This document shows, in pieces, positions 24,317 to 35,391 of a stretch of DNA of 64,000 nucleotides. A program made the position numbers and the translations under genes. Location of the stretch: positions 12,263,553-12,327,552 of the forward strand of contig JASFXZ010000009.1 of the NCBI GenBank assembly GCA_032209605.1. Direction: 5' to 3'. Within the stretch, counting starts at the first letter, position 1. The number at the start of each line of letters is the position of its first letter. Under the pieces are notes generated by a model, which searched no databases, had not been told where the DNA came from, and saw only the letters and a program-made list of their open reading frames with translations. Source of the stretch: Mactromeris polynyma. Its lineage: Eukaryota > Mollusca > Bivalvia > Venerida > Mactridae.

Positions 24317-27300
24317 TCAGAAAAGCTCAGAAATAGCTTTGAACAAGTTTCTCATATTCGATTGTTGCTGTTTGCGCCGTTGTTTACATTTGCCCTTAAG
24401 AACAGTTTGATTGTTTGACTGAATTATATTTTTAACTGCATTCATTTGCATCCCATTTGTTTCAGACATCTCTGAGATGTCTCCATTTGAATGAGTGTCA
24501 GATATGTCACTGAACATTAAATCATTGGTATCATGGTCTGAATTATCTTCAATTTTGGCCCCTAGTACATTATCAGAATTATTTTGTGACATTATTATAT
24601 CCCTGTCACCTTCTAAAGATTCAGTTGTTGAGCGCTCGTCAGTTTGCCCAGAGTCCGAAAATTCATTAGTGTCTGAGTTTTTCTCCCTTTGTTTTAATCT
24701 CTTTGCCAACTCCATTAATGGAATATCATCCTCATTTTCTGAATTTTCCCGCTCTTTTCTAAATAATTTTTCTATCCGTTGTTTCCCCCCATTAATATTA
24801 TTGTCAGTATCAGTCTCTGAATTTTCGGGCGGTACAACAAAAGTAGCTTTTCTACGCGGTCGGCCGTTGCAATCTTTCGGAATATCCCATTCATCAATAT
24901 TAGCATGTCTTATTTGTTCCGCATGAACTTTTCTAGTGGAGTTATCTAACTGATTTCGTACAAGGTAAGTAAGGGGAGATTTCTTTTCTATAATTCTATA
25001 ATATGGTTTCCATTTTCTGTCTAATTTGCCCTTCTTTTGAAAATTCATAAAGTATACTGGATCATTTATTTCAAAATGTATTTCTTGAGCTTTCAAATTT
25101 GCATATCTTGCTTGTCTCTTTTTCGCTTTCTTAAGATTTTTATAAGCAGTCAAAAATGCCCTATGTTGTTCTTGTAATGCGATTTTGTGAAGTTCAGTAC
25201 CTTCATATTTCCGCCTTGGTTTTAGTAAATTATCTATTGGTAAAACAACCTCACGGTTATACAGTAAGTAAAATGGCGAAAATTTTGTAGACTCATTAAC
25301 ATTAAACCTAATGGCAGCCAGACTCTGATTCAAATATAAGTCCCATGTTTCAAGTTGCCCGTCTTTTATTTTCTTAGCGATAATATCATTTAGGGTTTTA
25401 TGAAATCTTTCAATTCTTGAATTTCCCTGGGGGTGAAAAGGTGTGCATTTCACATGTCTTATATTCATTTCTGCTAGAGTTTCTTGTACTGATTTTGCGC
25501 AATTTTCTTGCCCGTTATCAGATACTAATTGCAACGGTGTTCCATAACGAGGATATATTTCTTCAATAAGTAAATGTGCTATATTTTCCGCACTTTTATC
25601 GGGCACTGCCCATGCCTCAGGAAAACCACTATAGATATCTATGAATCCTACGATATATTTATTTCCAGACTTAGTTGTGGGAAATGGCCCACTAAGATCT
25701 ACTGCGATAGAAGCAAATGCATATGGAGGCACACTCGTTTCTTGTATTGGTGCTTTAATTTTCTTTAACACTCGTGTCTGACAATCTACACATCTATTCA
25801 CATAAGTACTGATGTCCTTAAACATTGCAGGCCAATAATATTTCTGTTTCGTTGTGTAAAATGTTTTGTCAGTGCCCATATGGCCGTTGTCATCATGAAA
25901 TTGTTTAAGAATACTATCTTTAAGATGGTCAGGTACAAATAGTCGAAGACATGGGTCTTCGTCTGCATTCGATAAATAGTAAAGGATATTATTTAATTCA
26001 ATATGTTTGTTTTGGATGGATTTTGACGGCTTCCCGTGTTTAAGTATCATTTTGAGCTCAATTATGTTTGCATCCTGATTTTGTTCTTTTGCCATATCAA
26101 ATTCACATTTTGGTTCCAGAAACTGGTCATTAACAGGTGGTTTGTAGTTCACATATTTTGCGGTCTCTATCCTATTTGAATTTAGAGCATTGATTTTGTA
26201 AGTTTTATCACTGATATCTAATTCTACTTGTCCATGTCCTACATCATCACTGCACACAGTAGGTGAGCGGGAAAGTAGATCTGCGCAAACATTTTTAGGC
26301 CCTTCTATATATTCAATTTTACAATTATAACCCGTGATACCTAACGCCCACATTTGAATTTTTTTATTCTGCATCGGAGATTCAAGCAAGTATTTCAAAG
26401 GCATGTGGTCTGTTTTAATAACAAATTCCGCATTATGTAAGTAATGGTCTAATTTCTGTAATGCATAATGAATAGCAAATGCCTCTTTTTCAACTGTTGA
26501 ATATTTACATTGTGCGCTATTAAGTTTATGAGAAAAATAATAAATTGGTTTTTCATTGGCAGACTTGTCTTCGAGGCTCTCATTTTCCTCACATTCCTGT
26601 GTCAAGCACGCCCCGATACATGTGTCGCTGGCGTCCGTATATAGAATGTAGGGCTTATTAGTGTTAGGATAAACCAGTAAGGGTACTATGGTTAAATGAT
26701 TCTTCAGTGTCTGAAACCCAGACTCACAAACATCTGTCCAACTAAACCTGGCATATTTTCTAGTAAGATTAATTAATGGCTCTGCAACCTCTGAGAACCG
26801 TGGTATAAAGCGTCTATAAAACGAACACATTCCTATAAAACTTCTAACCTCTCTGACTGTTTTCGGACTAGGTAGTTTCCTAATTGCATTTACTTTCATT
26901 GGGTCCGGTTTGATTCCATCTTTAGATATAATAAAGCCTAAGTAATTTGTCTCATTTTGCAAAAATTGACATTTCTTTAGTTTAAGTTTTAGACCATGTT
27001 GCCTCAATCGTTTGAAAACTTCAGCTATGTGTACTTTATGTTCTTCTAATGTTTTACTAAATAGCAACAAATCATCTAAGTACGCGACTGCAAAAGATTC
27101 TATTCCCTGTAATACAATCGTCATGAGTTCTTGAAACACTGCGGGAGCTGTGGACAATCCAAATGGCATTACTTCAAATTCAAACAGTCCTTTATGACAA
27201 CAAAATGCAGTTTTCTTTTTATCCTCATCGTCCATCAGTATTTGCCAGTAACCGCTTTTTAAATCAAGTGATGTAAAATATTTTGATTCTCCTAATAAAG

Positions 27301-28432
27301 CCAATATATCATCTATAATAGGAAGCGGGAATGAATTAACTTTAGTTATTTTATTCAATTTTCTAAAATCCACACAAAACCGCTTGGTTCCGTCCTTCTT
27401 GTCTACAATGACAACCGGAAATGCCCAAGGTGACCTAGACCTAGATATGATTTTTGCCTCTAGCATCTCTTCAACTGCCTCATCTATAATTTTTCTATTG
27501 TTCAACGGAGTGCGATATGGTTTAAGTTTTATTGGCGGTTGATTGTTTGTATCAAGCTTCATTTTTACAGTATCAGTGTGACCCAGTTCTGAGTCTTTAT
27601 TTGCAAATAAATCAGCATTTTCTCTTATGACTGACAATATAAGATCTCGGTGTTCTTGTGGAACAATAACGTTATCAACATCAATTTTGCTACTAATTTT
27701 GTTACTATTATTTGCATTTTTAGAGATGTCTTTAATAGAGCTAATTTTTTCATCCTGTTTTATTTGTTCTAATTTGGCAACAACGCAACCCCGTTTTAAC
27801 CTAATACACTTATTAGTGTTATTTACAATCATGACTGGAAATTTACGTTTTTCATTTAACTCCATTACAGAATTTGATACTGTTAAGCCTGGTTGTGTAC
27901 CCGTAAAGCCTTTGTCAACGCCTTTCACGCAATATGTTTGTTTGATAGGTATATCCGGTTTATGCTTAACCTTCCCATAACAAAGCTTAGCAGTTTGTGG
28001 TTGAAGTTTAGTGTCAAATCTTAATCTGATAAGTGATGATATGTGTATATCTTCTTCTAACGGGACATATGTTTTTCCTACTCTTAAGCAACCTAAGTCG
28101 TAGTACAATCTAACACCATTTTGTAGAAGCCAATCGGCACCTAATATCATATTCCTATTCATATTTTTGACAATGTAGAAAGTGTGATTCAACTCGGTAC
28201 TCCCGATTCTGAAAGTAATGTCAATACATCCGTCGACGTTCAACGATTCCCCATTTACTGATTGTAATAAAACCTTCTTTTTCTGTAATTTAGGTTTATC
28301 TTTTAATAAATCATAGACCCGCCGATGCATTAAAGACACTTCAGCCCCTGAATCAACTAACGTTCTAAATTTTTCTTTTCCTATTTTAATAACACAAGAA
28401 TTTGGATTTCCAGCTAACGATACATTGTACAT
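24317..28432 (-). CDS. pol: Pol polyprotein, copy B
   Basis: The 1371-residue frame shows no difference from copy A that I noticed in translation. It carries the same protease (DSGA), RT (YLDD), RNase H, HHCC zinc site, DD35E integrase and GPY/F-like motif at the same residue positions, followed by the acidic tail. It lies 47 bases after the gag stop, in the -1 frame relative to gag, and is open across the junction. With an intact gag upstream and two complete LTRs, this copy could be autonomous. Whether it is active cannot be told from one sequence. Confidence 0.95.
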   Translation of the reverse strand: MYNVSLAGNPNSCVIKIGKEKFRTLVDSGAEVSLMHRRVYDLLKDKPKLQKKKVLLQSVNGESLNVDGCIDITFRIGSTELNHTFYIVKNMNRNMILGADWLLQNGVRLYYDLGCLRVGKTYVPLEEDIHISSLIRLRFDTKLQPQTAKLCYGKVKHKPDIPIKQTYCVKGVDKGFTGTQPGLTVSNSVMELNEKRKFPVMIVNNTNKCIRLKRGCVVAKLEQIKQDEKISSIKDISKNANNSNKISSKIDVDNVIVPQEHRDLILSVIRENADLFANKDSELGHTDTVKMKLDTNNQPPIKLKPYRTPLNNRKIIDEAVEEMLEAKIISRSRSPWAFPVVIVDKKDGTKRFCVDFRKLNKITKVNSFPLPIIDDILALLGESKYFTSLDLKSGYWQILMDDEDKKKTAFCCHKGLFEFEVMPFGLSTAPAVFQELMTIVLQGIESFAVAYLDDLLLFSKTLEEHKVHIAEVFKRLRQHGLKLKLKKCQFLQNETNYLGFIISKDGIKPDPMKVNAIRKLPSPKTVREVRSFIGMCSFYRRFIPRFSEVAEPLINLTRKYARFSWTDVCESGFQTLKNHLTIVPLLVYPNTNKPYILYTDASDTCIGACLTQECEENESLEDKSANEKPIYYFSHKLNSAQCKYSTVEKEAFAIHYALQKLDHYLHNAEFVIKTDHMPLKYLLESPMQNKKIQMWALGITGYNCKIEYIEGPKNVCADLLSRSPTVCSDDVGHGQVELDISDKTYKINALNSNRIETAKYVNYKPPVNDQFLEPKCEFDMAKEQNQDANIIELKMILKHGKPSKSIQNKHIELNNILYYLSNADEDPCLRLFVPDHLKDSILKQFHDDNGHMGTDKTFYTTKQKYYWPAMFKDISTYVNRCVDCQTRVLKKIKAPIQETSVPPYAFASIAVDLSGPFPTTKSGNKYIVGFIDIYSGFPEAWAVPDKSAENIAHLLIEEIYPRYGTPLQLVSDNGQENCAKSVQETLAEMNIRHVKCTPFHPQGNSRIERFHKTLNDIIAKKIKDGQLETWDLYLNQSLAAIRFNVNESTKFSPFYLLYNREVVLPIDNLLKPRRKYEGTELHKIALQEQHRAFLTAYKNLKKAKKRQARYANLKAQEIHFEINDPVYFMNFQKKGKLDRKWKPYYRIIEKKSPLTYLVRNQLDNSTRKVHAEQIRHANIDEWDIPKDCNGRPRRKATFVVPPENSETDTDNNINGGKQRIEKLFRKERENSENEDDIPLMELAKRLKQREKNSDTNEFSDSGQTDERSTTESLEGDRDIIMSQNNSDNVLGAKIEDNSDHDTNDLMFSDISDTHSNGDISEMSETNGMQMNAVKNIIQSNNQTVLKGKCKQRRKQQQSNMRNLFKAISELF

Positions 28433-28444
28433 TGGTAATTTATT

Positions 28445-28489
28445 TCTCCTAACATTGGCTTCGGCATGAAAGGAGAGTTTTAGTTTCCC
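28445..28489 (-). promoter_or_regulatory. Candidate gag-pol -1 frameshift signal, copy B
   Basis: The last gag codons read CAG GGA AAC TAA. This places G_GGA_AAC, a canonical X_XXY_YYZ slippery heptamer, directly before the stop (heptamer 28483-28489, stop 28480-28482). Six nucleotides after the heptamer a stem TCTCCT (plus 28471-28476) pairs with AGGAGA (plus 28445-28450) around a 20-nt loop. No stop occurs in the -1 frame between the heptamer and the pol ATG. GGGAAAC is a known frameshift site in several retroviruses. Confidence 0.75.
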
Positions 28490-29346
28490 TGAAACTTACC
28501 CTGATTAAATTTCTTACAATGCATTCTTATGTGCCCCTTTTGCCCACAATTCCAACACTCTATATGATCATAATTTCTTTTGACCCACTCCCTTTCTACT
28601 GCATTTATTTGTTTATGTTTGTTCATGCAATTTTGTTCTGAATGACCCGGCTTCTTACAATAATTGCATCTTCTTGTCGGCCGATAATGATCGACTTCCA
28701 TAGATTCAAACCCAGAATTTAAGTTATCATTTCCCCTCCTAGTCCGCAGATTAAACCTAGCTCTTACATTTTGCTCTGCCATTGCGTTAGTTACTGCAGC
28801 TTGTAACGTTGCAGGATTTGCCCGCATTATTTTCATTCTTAAATAATCATGCGCTAACCCATCTATGAAAAACCCAACTAATTGTCGTTCTACACTGTGT
28901 ACATCGCCTTGCGGTCCAGCAAATGCTTCTTCAGCTAAACCAAGCAGTCTTTCCGCAAATAATTGTACATTTTCATTAGGTTTCTGTCTAACATTTCTTA
29001 AAATCATAAATGCATGTTGCGCGTCAGTTATTTCTGCAAACCTAGATGCTAATTCTCCCTTAAACCCGTCCCAATTTGCCATTGGATGATCATTTAGATA
29101 TCTTTGAATAAAATCGCTTACAGGACCCTGACTTGATTGATAAGCCACTAATTTCTTTTTGTCATCTGGGAGACCAGTAAGAACTGCATATTTTTCAATT
29201 GATTTTACCCATGTCTTAAATTTCTTTGGATCACCATCAAATGATGGAACAATTTGTGCAATGCCCTGAGTGCCAACAGCAGCCGAAACGTTTGCTAATT
29301 GTGTAGCCAAATTATTAAAAATCTCGCCCATTTCATGGTTAGCCAT
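28480..29346 (-). CDS. gag: Gag protein, copy B (capsid, two CCHC zinc knuckles)
   Basis: A 288-residue structural protein of the retrotransposon particle. ATG at 29346 (MANHEMGEIF) is preferred over an upstream TTG in the same frame. Residues about 35-190 form the retrotransposon gag region (FDGDPKKFKTWVKSIEKY and following helices). Two nucleic-acid-binding knuckles follow: Cys227/Cys230/His235/Cys240 and Cys264/Cys267/His272/Cys277. A basic, Arg-rich stretch precedes the first knuckle. It ends in the slippery site and TAA. The 5' leader is 206 nt from the LTR. Confidence 0.93.
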   Translation of the reverse strand: MANHEMGEIFNNLATQLANVSAAVGTQGIAQIVPSFDGDPKKFKTWVKSIEKYAVLTGLPDDKKKLVAYQSSQGPVSDFIQRYLNDHPMANWDGFKGELASRFAEITDAQHAFMILRNVRQKPNENVQLFAERLLGLAEEAFAGPQGDVHSVERQLVGFFIDGLAHDYLRMKIMRANPATLQAAVTNAMAEQNVRARFNLRTRRGNDNLNSGFESMEVDHYRPTRRCNYCKKPGHSEQNCMNKHKQINAVEREWVKRNYDHIECWNCGQKGHIRMHCKKFNQGKFQGN

Positions 29347-29552
29347 TTTTGCCAAAGGAATAGATATAAACAATAACTCACCGATACTGTGTTTCCCGTT
29401 TCGTCAATCAATGATGGTCCGCCCCTGGTATTTCTCGTCTAGCGCCTCTGTCCAAGTATGTTTCTGTTAGTACCTCTGTTGTGATTTCCGCGACAATTTA
29501 AGTTCGTTCAAATTGTTCCTATCCTGGTCACTTGCGCACCAGAAATCATCCA
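29347..29552 (-). other. 5' leader and primer-binding region, copy B
   Basis: TGGATGATTTCTGG (plus about 29539-29552) abuts the 5' LTR on the minus strand. The leader otherwise lacks reading frames. The primer tRNA was not identified. Confidence 0.55.
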
Positions 29553-30431
29553 TGTAACACCACACGCCTCATGCGGGTTTCATAGATAACGAAGACGGCT
29601 CGTTGGTTCCACACAAATTTATTTCATAAGTCTAAACTATCAACCCAAATGTTAAAACATATCAAAGTATAAATACGCCAGCTCTTTAAAATGCCAAAGT
29701 CCCATGTTCAATTCGCAACAACTTATTAGCTCTAAAATACTGTCAACTTAAAACACCCCATCTTACAACCCAAGTTCAACATAGCCCTCTCGCTCTCCAA
29801 ACTAATCTAAATCTCTAAAACTCTCATAGCTGTAAAAACCTAAACCCTAAACTCTAAACTCCAAAACTAAACTGACTCTCTAAGTTTTTCGCTGGGTATT
29901 TATACCTTCTCTAGAAATGCATGACAATAACATGTTTATAATTACTATTCCATATGTACAATCAACTTCATAACAAGTCAATCAAAATACCTATCAGTTA
30001 TATTATGACGTCAACATGAAAACAAAACCGTAATTAACATCCATTGTCTCTGAGTCCTAATGGATATTCCATATTGACTGACCACTATAAAATTATCATC
30101 AACATAATTAAGACAAATGCCAATTGATTAGTCAAAGTATTATTATGCAGGTGTTAAGTAATTAATGCCTATTAGCCTTGTTTCCTCCAACAATAACAAG
30201 TGTGTATTAGATCAGCAAGATTATTAATTAACATCAATTAGATAATTACAAATGTACGTCATACAAATTTACGTCAATGTGTAGCAGAGATGTAATAGAA
30301 AGTAATTAGCTTTGTGTATATTAGATCAGCAAGATTATTAATTAACATCTATAGATCTAATCAAGATTATTAATTACCATCAATAGAAAAACTAGCGATG
30401 AAATTGCTACCTGCAATATCATTGTGTTACA
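29553..30431 (-). repeat. LTR 3 (5' LTR of copy B)
   Basis: 879 bp, TGTAAC...GTTACA ends, TATAAATA at plus 29897-29904. Apparently identical to LTR 2 over the parts compared. ACAA follows at 30432-30435. Confidence 0.93.
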
Positions 30432-30435
30432 ACAA

Positions 30436-31831
30436 ATACATCATTTTACGGTCACAAAAACAAAAATAAAAGTCACTTTTTTAGAAAATTCCACGTAAAT
30501 CGTGGATTCGTATGGGGGCGCCCATGACACTTAACGATATTGTGAGCGTACTAAGAGTGCTCTAACGTACTCGTAAAGTTTCGACAAGTTCTACGATAAA
30601 CTTAGTTAAGTTCAGCTAATGTTCATGTAACACATTTTCGTAGCTACGTTAACGTAAGATAGGGGTTACGATAAGATACTGTCTAAAGGTCTTAAGATCG
30701 GCTATGAAACGGGGCCCAGTGTTCTGCAAAACTGCTCCCTTATGCCCCGGTAGTTAGTTTGCCAAGTATGCAACGGCGGTATGTCATTGGTTCCACATCA
30801 ATAGAAAAGTCATCCTTATCGGAGGGGAAACCAGTATTATGATGGCTAACAACCTTCCTGTGGTATTGACCACGAGACTTCTCGGATCCACAGGTTGTAT
30901 GAACAACTTACGATCGATTCACATCAACAACACCGTTTCCGAGATATGAGGACTAGGCTTGACTACTCACTTCACCTAAGCACACACTGAACAAAATTTC
31001 TAAATGTCCACTTGATAATTCGTCAAAATATAAGAACAGAAAAATGTGCACATTTACGCCTATTGAACAGACGGGCAACCTAAAATACACCTATGTATTT
31101 ATAAAAACTGGTCAATAATTAAAAAAATATATATGTTATAATCATTTTCCAAATTCTATTTGAATTGATTAATTAATTTATAAAGTTAGTAACTGTCATA
31201 TCTGAGTACCATTTATCAATCATACCGCCGGCCCTGGAGCGTTCTTCAGTGGTCTTTGTTGGCATCTTTTCTTTTTTTCGTGTTTGGACATACAACGTGG
31301 AGTGCATTGAAATGAAATTCACCGCTAACCATAGTATAGTATATGATTCCCCCGATTTGTTTTCATCCAGCTATGTTCAAGCAAACTTAGCGGAGTTTCT
31401 TATTTTGTTTAGTACCGGGTATATGACTACACTTGAAAAGAACAAAATAAGACCATTTTCGCACTCAAGTCATATGATCAACCAAGGTCGAAACTCTGTC
31501 AATGAGCAGCGGTCTAAATATCTTATCTTAAATCTCGAAATAATATATTTATATCAATATTCTTGTCGATGAAATACCGGGCCTTATTTACAAACAAGTC
31601 AATACTTTAAATTCCCAGCTATTAAATTGACCAGCATGTTCTTGTCATGCATTCCGTTGATTCTGGAACACACTAAAACACGGCCCCTGATTGAAAATGC
31701 TGTTAAAAAGGATTTATTGGACTGAACTACAAAATCTGGCGCTTATCAGATAAATCTAGCCTATGCATATCGATATTGATGGGGCTACTGGACAGCAGGT
31801 AATTTGTCTGCTCTTGGTAGTTTCCGAAAGC
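30436..31831. other. No gene recognised
   Basis: Flanking sequence of the retrotransposon up to the 35-bp satellite. A 107-residue frame at 31249-31572 has no visible domain. Confidence 0.45.
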
Positions 31832-34635
31832 AGCACATATATAGAATGACAAATGCAATCCAGTACAGCACATAATTTTATATAGAATGACAAATGCAAT
31901 TCGGTACACCACATATATAAAATGACAAATGCAATTCGGTACACCACATATATAGAATGACAAATGCAATTCGGTACACCACATATATAGAATGACCAAT
32001 GCAATTCGGTACACCACATATATAGAATGACAAATGCAATTCGGTACACCACATATATAGAATGACAAATGCAATTCGGTACACCACATATATAGAATGA
32101 CCAATGCAATTCGGTACACCACATATATAGAATGACAAATGCAATTCGGTACACCACATATATAGAATGACCAATGCAATCCGGTACACCACATATATAG
32201 AATGACAAATGCAATTCGGTACACCACATATATAGAATGACCAATGCAATCCGGTACACCACATATATAGAATGACCAATGCAATTCGGTACACCACATA
32301 TATAGATTGACAAATGCAATCCAGTACACCACATATATAGAATGACCAATGCAATCCGGTACACCACATATATAGAATGACCAATGCAATCCAGTTCACC
32401 ACATATATAGAATGACCAATGCAATCCGGTACACCACATATATAGAATGACAAATGCAATCCGGTACACCACATATATAGAATGACAAATGCAATTCGGT
32501 ACACCACATATAAAAAATGACAAATGCAATTCGGTACACTACATATATAGAATGACCAATGCAATTCGGTACACCACATATATAGAATGACCAATGCAAT
32601 CCGGTACACCACATATATAGAATGACAAATGCAATCCGGTACACCACATATATAGAATGACAAATGCAATTCGGTACACCACATATAAAAAATGACAAAT
32701 GCAATTCGGTACACTACATATATAGAATGACCAATGCAATTCGGTACACCACATATATAGAATGACCAATGCAATTCGGTACACCACATATATAGAATGA
32801 CCAATGCAATTCGGTACACCACATATATAGAATGACCAATGCAATTCGGTACACTACATATATAGAATGACCAATGCAATTCGGTACACCACATATATAG
32901 AATGACCAATGCAATTCGGTACACTACATATATAGAATGACAAATGCAATTCGGTACACCACATATAAAAAATGACAAATGCAATCCGGTACACCACATA
33001 TATAGAATGACCAATGCAATTCGGTACACCACATATATAGAATGACCAATGCAATTCGGTACACCACATATATAGAATGACCAATGCAATTCGGTACACT
33101 ACATATATAGAATGACCAATGCAATTCGGTACACCACATATATAGAATGACAAATGCAATCCGGTACACCACATATATAGATTGACAAATGCAATTCGGT
33201 ACACCACATATATAGAATGACAAATGCAATTCGGTACACCACATATATAGATTGACAAATGCAATTCGGTACACCACATATATAGAATGACAAATGCAAT
33301 TCGGTACACCACATATATAGAATGACAAATGCAATCCGGTACACCACATATATAGATTGACAAATGCAATCCGGTACACAACATATATAGATTGACAAAT
33401 GCAATCCGGTACACCACATATATAGATTGACAAATCCAATCCGGTACACCACATATATAGATTGACAAATGCAATCCGGTACACCACATATATAGAATGA
33501 CAAATGCAATTCGGTACACTACATATATAGAATGACCAATGCAATTCGGTACACCACATATATAGAATGACCAATGCAATTCGGTACACTACATATATAG
33601 AATGACAAATGCAATTCGGTACACCACATATAAAAAATGACAAATGCAATTCGGTACACCACATATATAGAATGACCAATGCAATTCGGTACACCACATA
33701 TATAGAATGACCAATGCAATTCGGTACACCACATATATAGAATGACCAATGCAATTCGGTACACTACATATATAGAATGACCAATGCAATTCGGTACACC
33801 ACATATATAGAATGACAAATGCAATCCGGTACACCACATATATAGATTGACAAATGCAATTCGGTACACCACATATATAGAATGACAAATGCAATTCGGT
33901 ACACCACATATATAGATTGACAAATGCAATTCGGTACACCACATATATAGAATGACAAATGCAATTCGGTACACCACATATATAGAATGACAAATGCAAT
34001 CCGGTACACCACATATATAGATTGACAAATGCAATCCGGTACACAACATATATAGATTGACAAATGCAATCCGGTACACCACATATATAGATTGACAAAT
34101 CCAATCCGGTACACCACATATATAGATTGACAAATGCAATCCGGTACACCACATATATAGAATGACAAATGCAATCCGGTACACCACATATATAGAATGA
34201 CCAATGCAATCCGGTACACCACATATATAGAATGACCAATGCAATTCGGTACACCACATATATAGAATGACAAATGCAATTCGGTACACCACATATATAG
34301 ATTGACAAATGCAATTCGGTACACCACATATATAGAATGACAAATGCAATTCGGTACACCACATATATAGATTGACAAATGCAATCCGGTACACCACATA
34401 TATAGAATGACAAATGCAATTCGGTACACCACATATATAGAATGACCAATGCAATCCGGTACACCACATATATAGAATGACAAATGCAATCCGGTACACC
34501 ACATATATAGAATGACAAATGCAATTCGGTACACCACATATATAGATTGACAAATGCAATCCGGTACACCACATATATAGAATGACCAATGCAATCCGGT
34601 ACACCACATATATAGAATGACCAATGCAATCAAGT
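31832..34635 (-). repeat. 35-bp satellite array, about 80 units
   Basis: The unit ACCACATATATAGAATGAC plus AAATGCAATTCGGTAC (35 bp) repeats with few recurrent variants (CAAAT/CCAAT, TTCGG/TCCGG, AATGAC/ATTGAC, TATATAG/TATAAAA). A rare pair of units (ACACAACATA followed by AAATCCAATCC) occurs at 33376 and 34041, 665 bp or 19 units apart; the TATAAAAAATG variant also recurs at 665 bp. Since 35 is not a multiple of 3, each minus-strand frame cycles through all phases of the unit. None contains a stop, so all three minus frames are open for hundreds of codons. This is not evidence of coding. Confidence 0.97.
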
Positions 34636-34969
34636 ATATGACCACGGATCCGCCACATTCATAAAATATAGAACATGTTACCACTGGACCACCGATCCGC
34701 AACGTGTAGCGTATGCTAAAAAATGGAAATTGAAATATTCCAATGGATAGGTTTTCAAGTGCAATCTTACATGAACAAAGATTCGTTGAGAAACATTTTG
34801 AATTTTTTAAACAGCATAATCAATTTTAAAATCATAAACAGAAAGAACAAGAGTATACTGGTTTTTGCATGTAGGACACATTTACTTACCAATGTACCTG
34901 AATGATTGCAAATATGATCGAATACTTGTACTGATGGAATGTTCCTGTGATACGTGTGGTAGTGTTAAT
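34636..34969. other. No gene recognised
   Basis: Unique sequence after the 35-bp array. The motif ACC(A)C(G)GATCCGC appears twice (about 34642 and 34691), suggesting a small local duplication. Confidence 0.4.
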
Positions 34970-35042
34970 ACCCATAATATGTCTGTGGTTAGCATAACGG
35001 ACCGGCAATCCGTAGACCAGGGTTCGATTCCCGGTAGCGCCA
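34970..35042 (+). repeat. tRNA-like sequence, degenerate (probably SINE-derived)
   Basis: A GTGGTTAGCATAACGG A-box-like part, a perfect anticodon stem ACGGA/TCCGT with loop CCGGCAA (anticodon position GGC, but C instead of T at position 33) and a GGTTCGATTCC B box are followed by TAGCGCCA. The 5' acceptor strand does not pair with TAGCGCC and the D arm is irregular, so a functional tRNA is unlikely. Confidence 0.55.
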
Positions 35043-35304
35043 TTGACCGATTTTTCGTGTTTCTCATACATGTCTTTATTTTAACACATACCCTTTAGAC
35101 ACAAGACATATCTAGCTGTAGTTTACGATTTTTAGCATAGGTTTAATTCACCACAGTAAGTCAATTCTGACTTATGAGACACCTACTTTCTGAGTACATT
35201 CACTTCCCGATTCCTATCCTTTTAATGACAGGCAACAGGCAGGTAGGCACACGGTTACCATTATTTAACTAGCTGGCGGCTCACCAACCGCCCATATCAG
35301 AACG

Positions 35305-35377
35305 GACCCCTGCCGGGATTCGAACCTTCGACCTCCCGCTCCCAAAGCGGATGCCTCAACCACTCGGCCAAGGGAGA
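35305..35377 (-). pseudogene. tRNA-Pro(TGG)-like sequence with Ser/Leu-type D arm
   Basis: The length is exactly 73 nt. The anticodon arm TCCGC-TTTGGGA-GCGGG gives anticodon TGG with T33 and G37, as in tRNA-Pro, and the B box is GGTTCGAATCC. The D-arm region TGGCCGAGTGGTTGAGGC is instead typical of tRNA-Ser/Leu. Acceptor and T stems pair poorly (about three Watson-Crick pairs plus wobble in the acceptor). It is most likely a tRNA pseudogene or SINE head, sitting 14 bp from the tRNA-Lys on the same strand. Confidence 0.5.
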
Positions 35378-35383
35378 CGGTAT

Positions 35384-35388
35384 AAAAA
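35384..35388 (-). terminator. Pol III T-run terminator
   Basis: TTTTT on the minus strand just after the tRNA-Lys discriminator base, in ATCTTTTTATA. Confidence 0.6.
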
Positions 35389-35391
35389 GAT

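Larger units (their letters stand above)
14014..30435 (-). mobile_element. Tandem pair of Ty3/gypsy elements sharing one LTR
   Basis: Order on the plus strand: LTR (14018-14895), internal A, LTR (21790-22668), internal B, LTR (29553-30431). Both elements are transcribed on the minus strand. Corresponding points are 7773 bp apart in the first interval and 7763 bp in the LTR-to-LTR second interval; the 10-bp difference is a duplication in gag of copy A. The only other differences I noticed are single bases, for example T/G near 15342 versus 23114 and G/A near 17099 versus 24872. ACAA precedes the first LTR (14014-14017) and follows the last (30432-30435), a candidate target duplication for the whole 16.4-kb array. 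Unequal recombination between LTRs is the usual source of such a structure. An assembly effect cannot be excluded. Confidence 0.9.

Noticed and set aside
31727..34702. Overlapping minus-strand frames of 100-403 codons in the 35-bp array
   Set aside because: All three phases are open because the unit has no stop in any phase. The peptides are phase-shifted readings of one DNA repeat.
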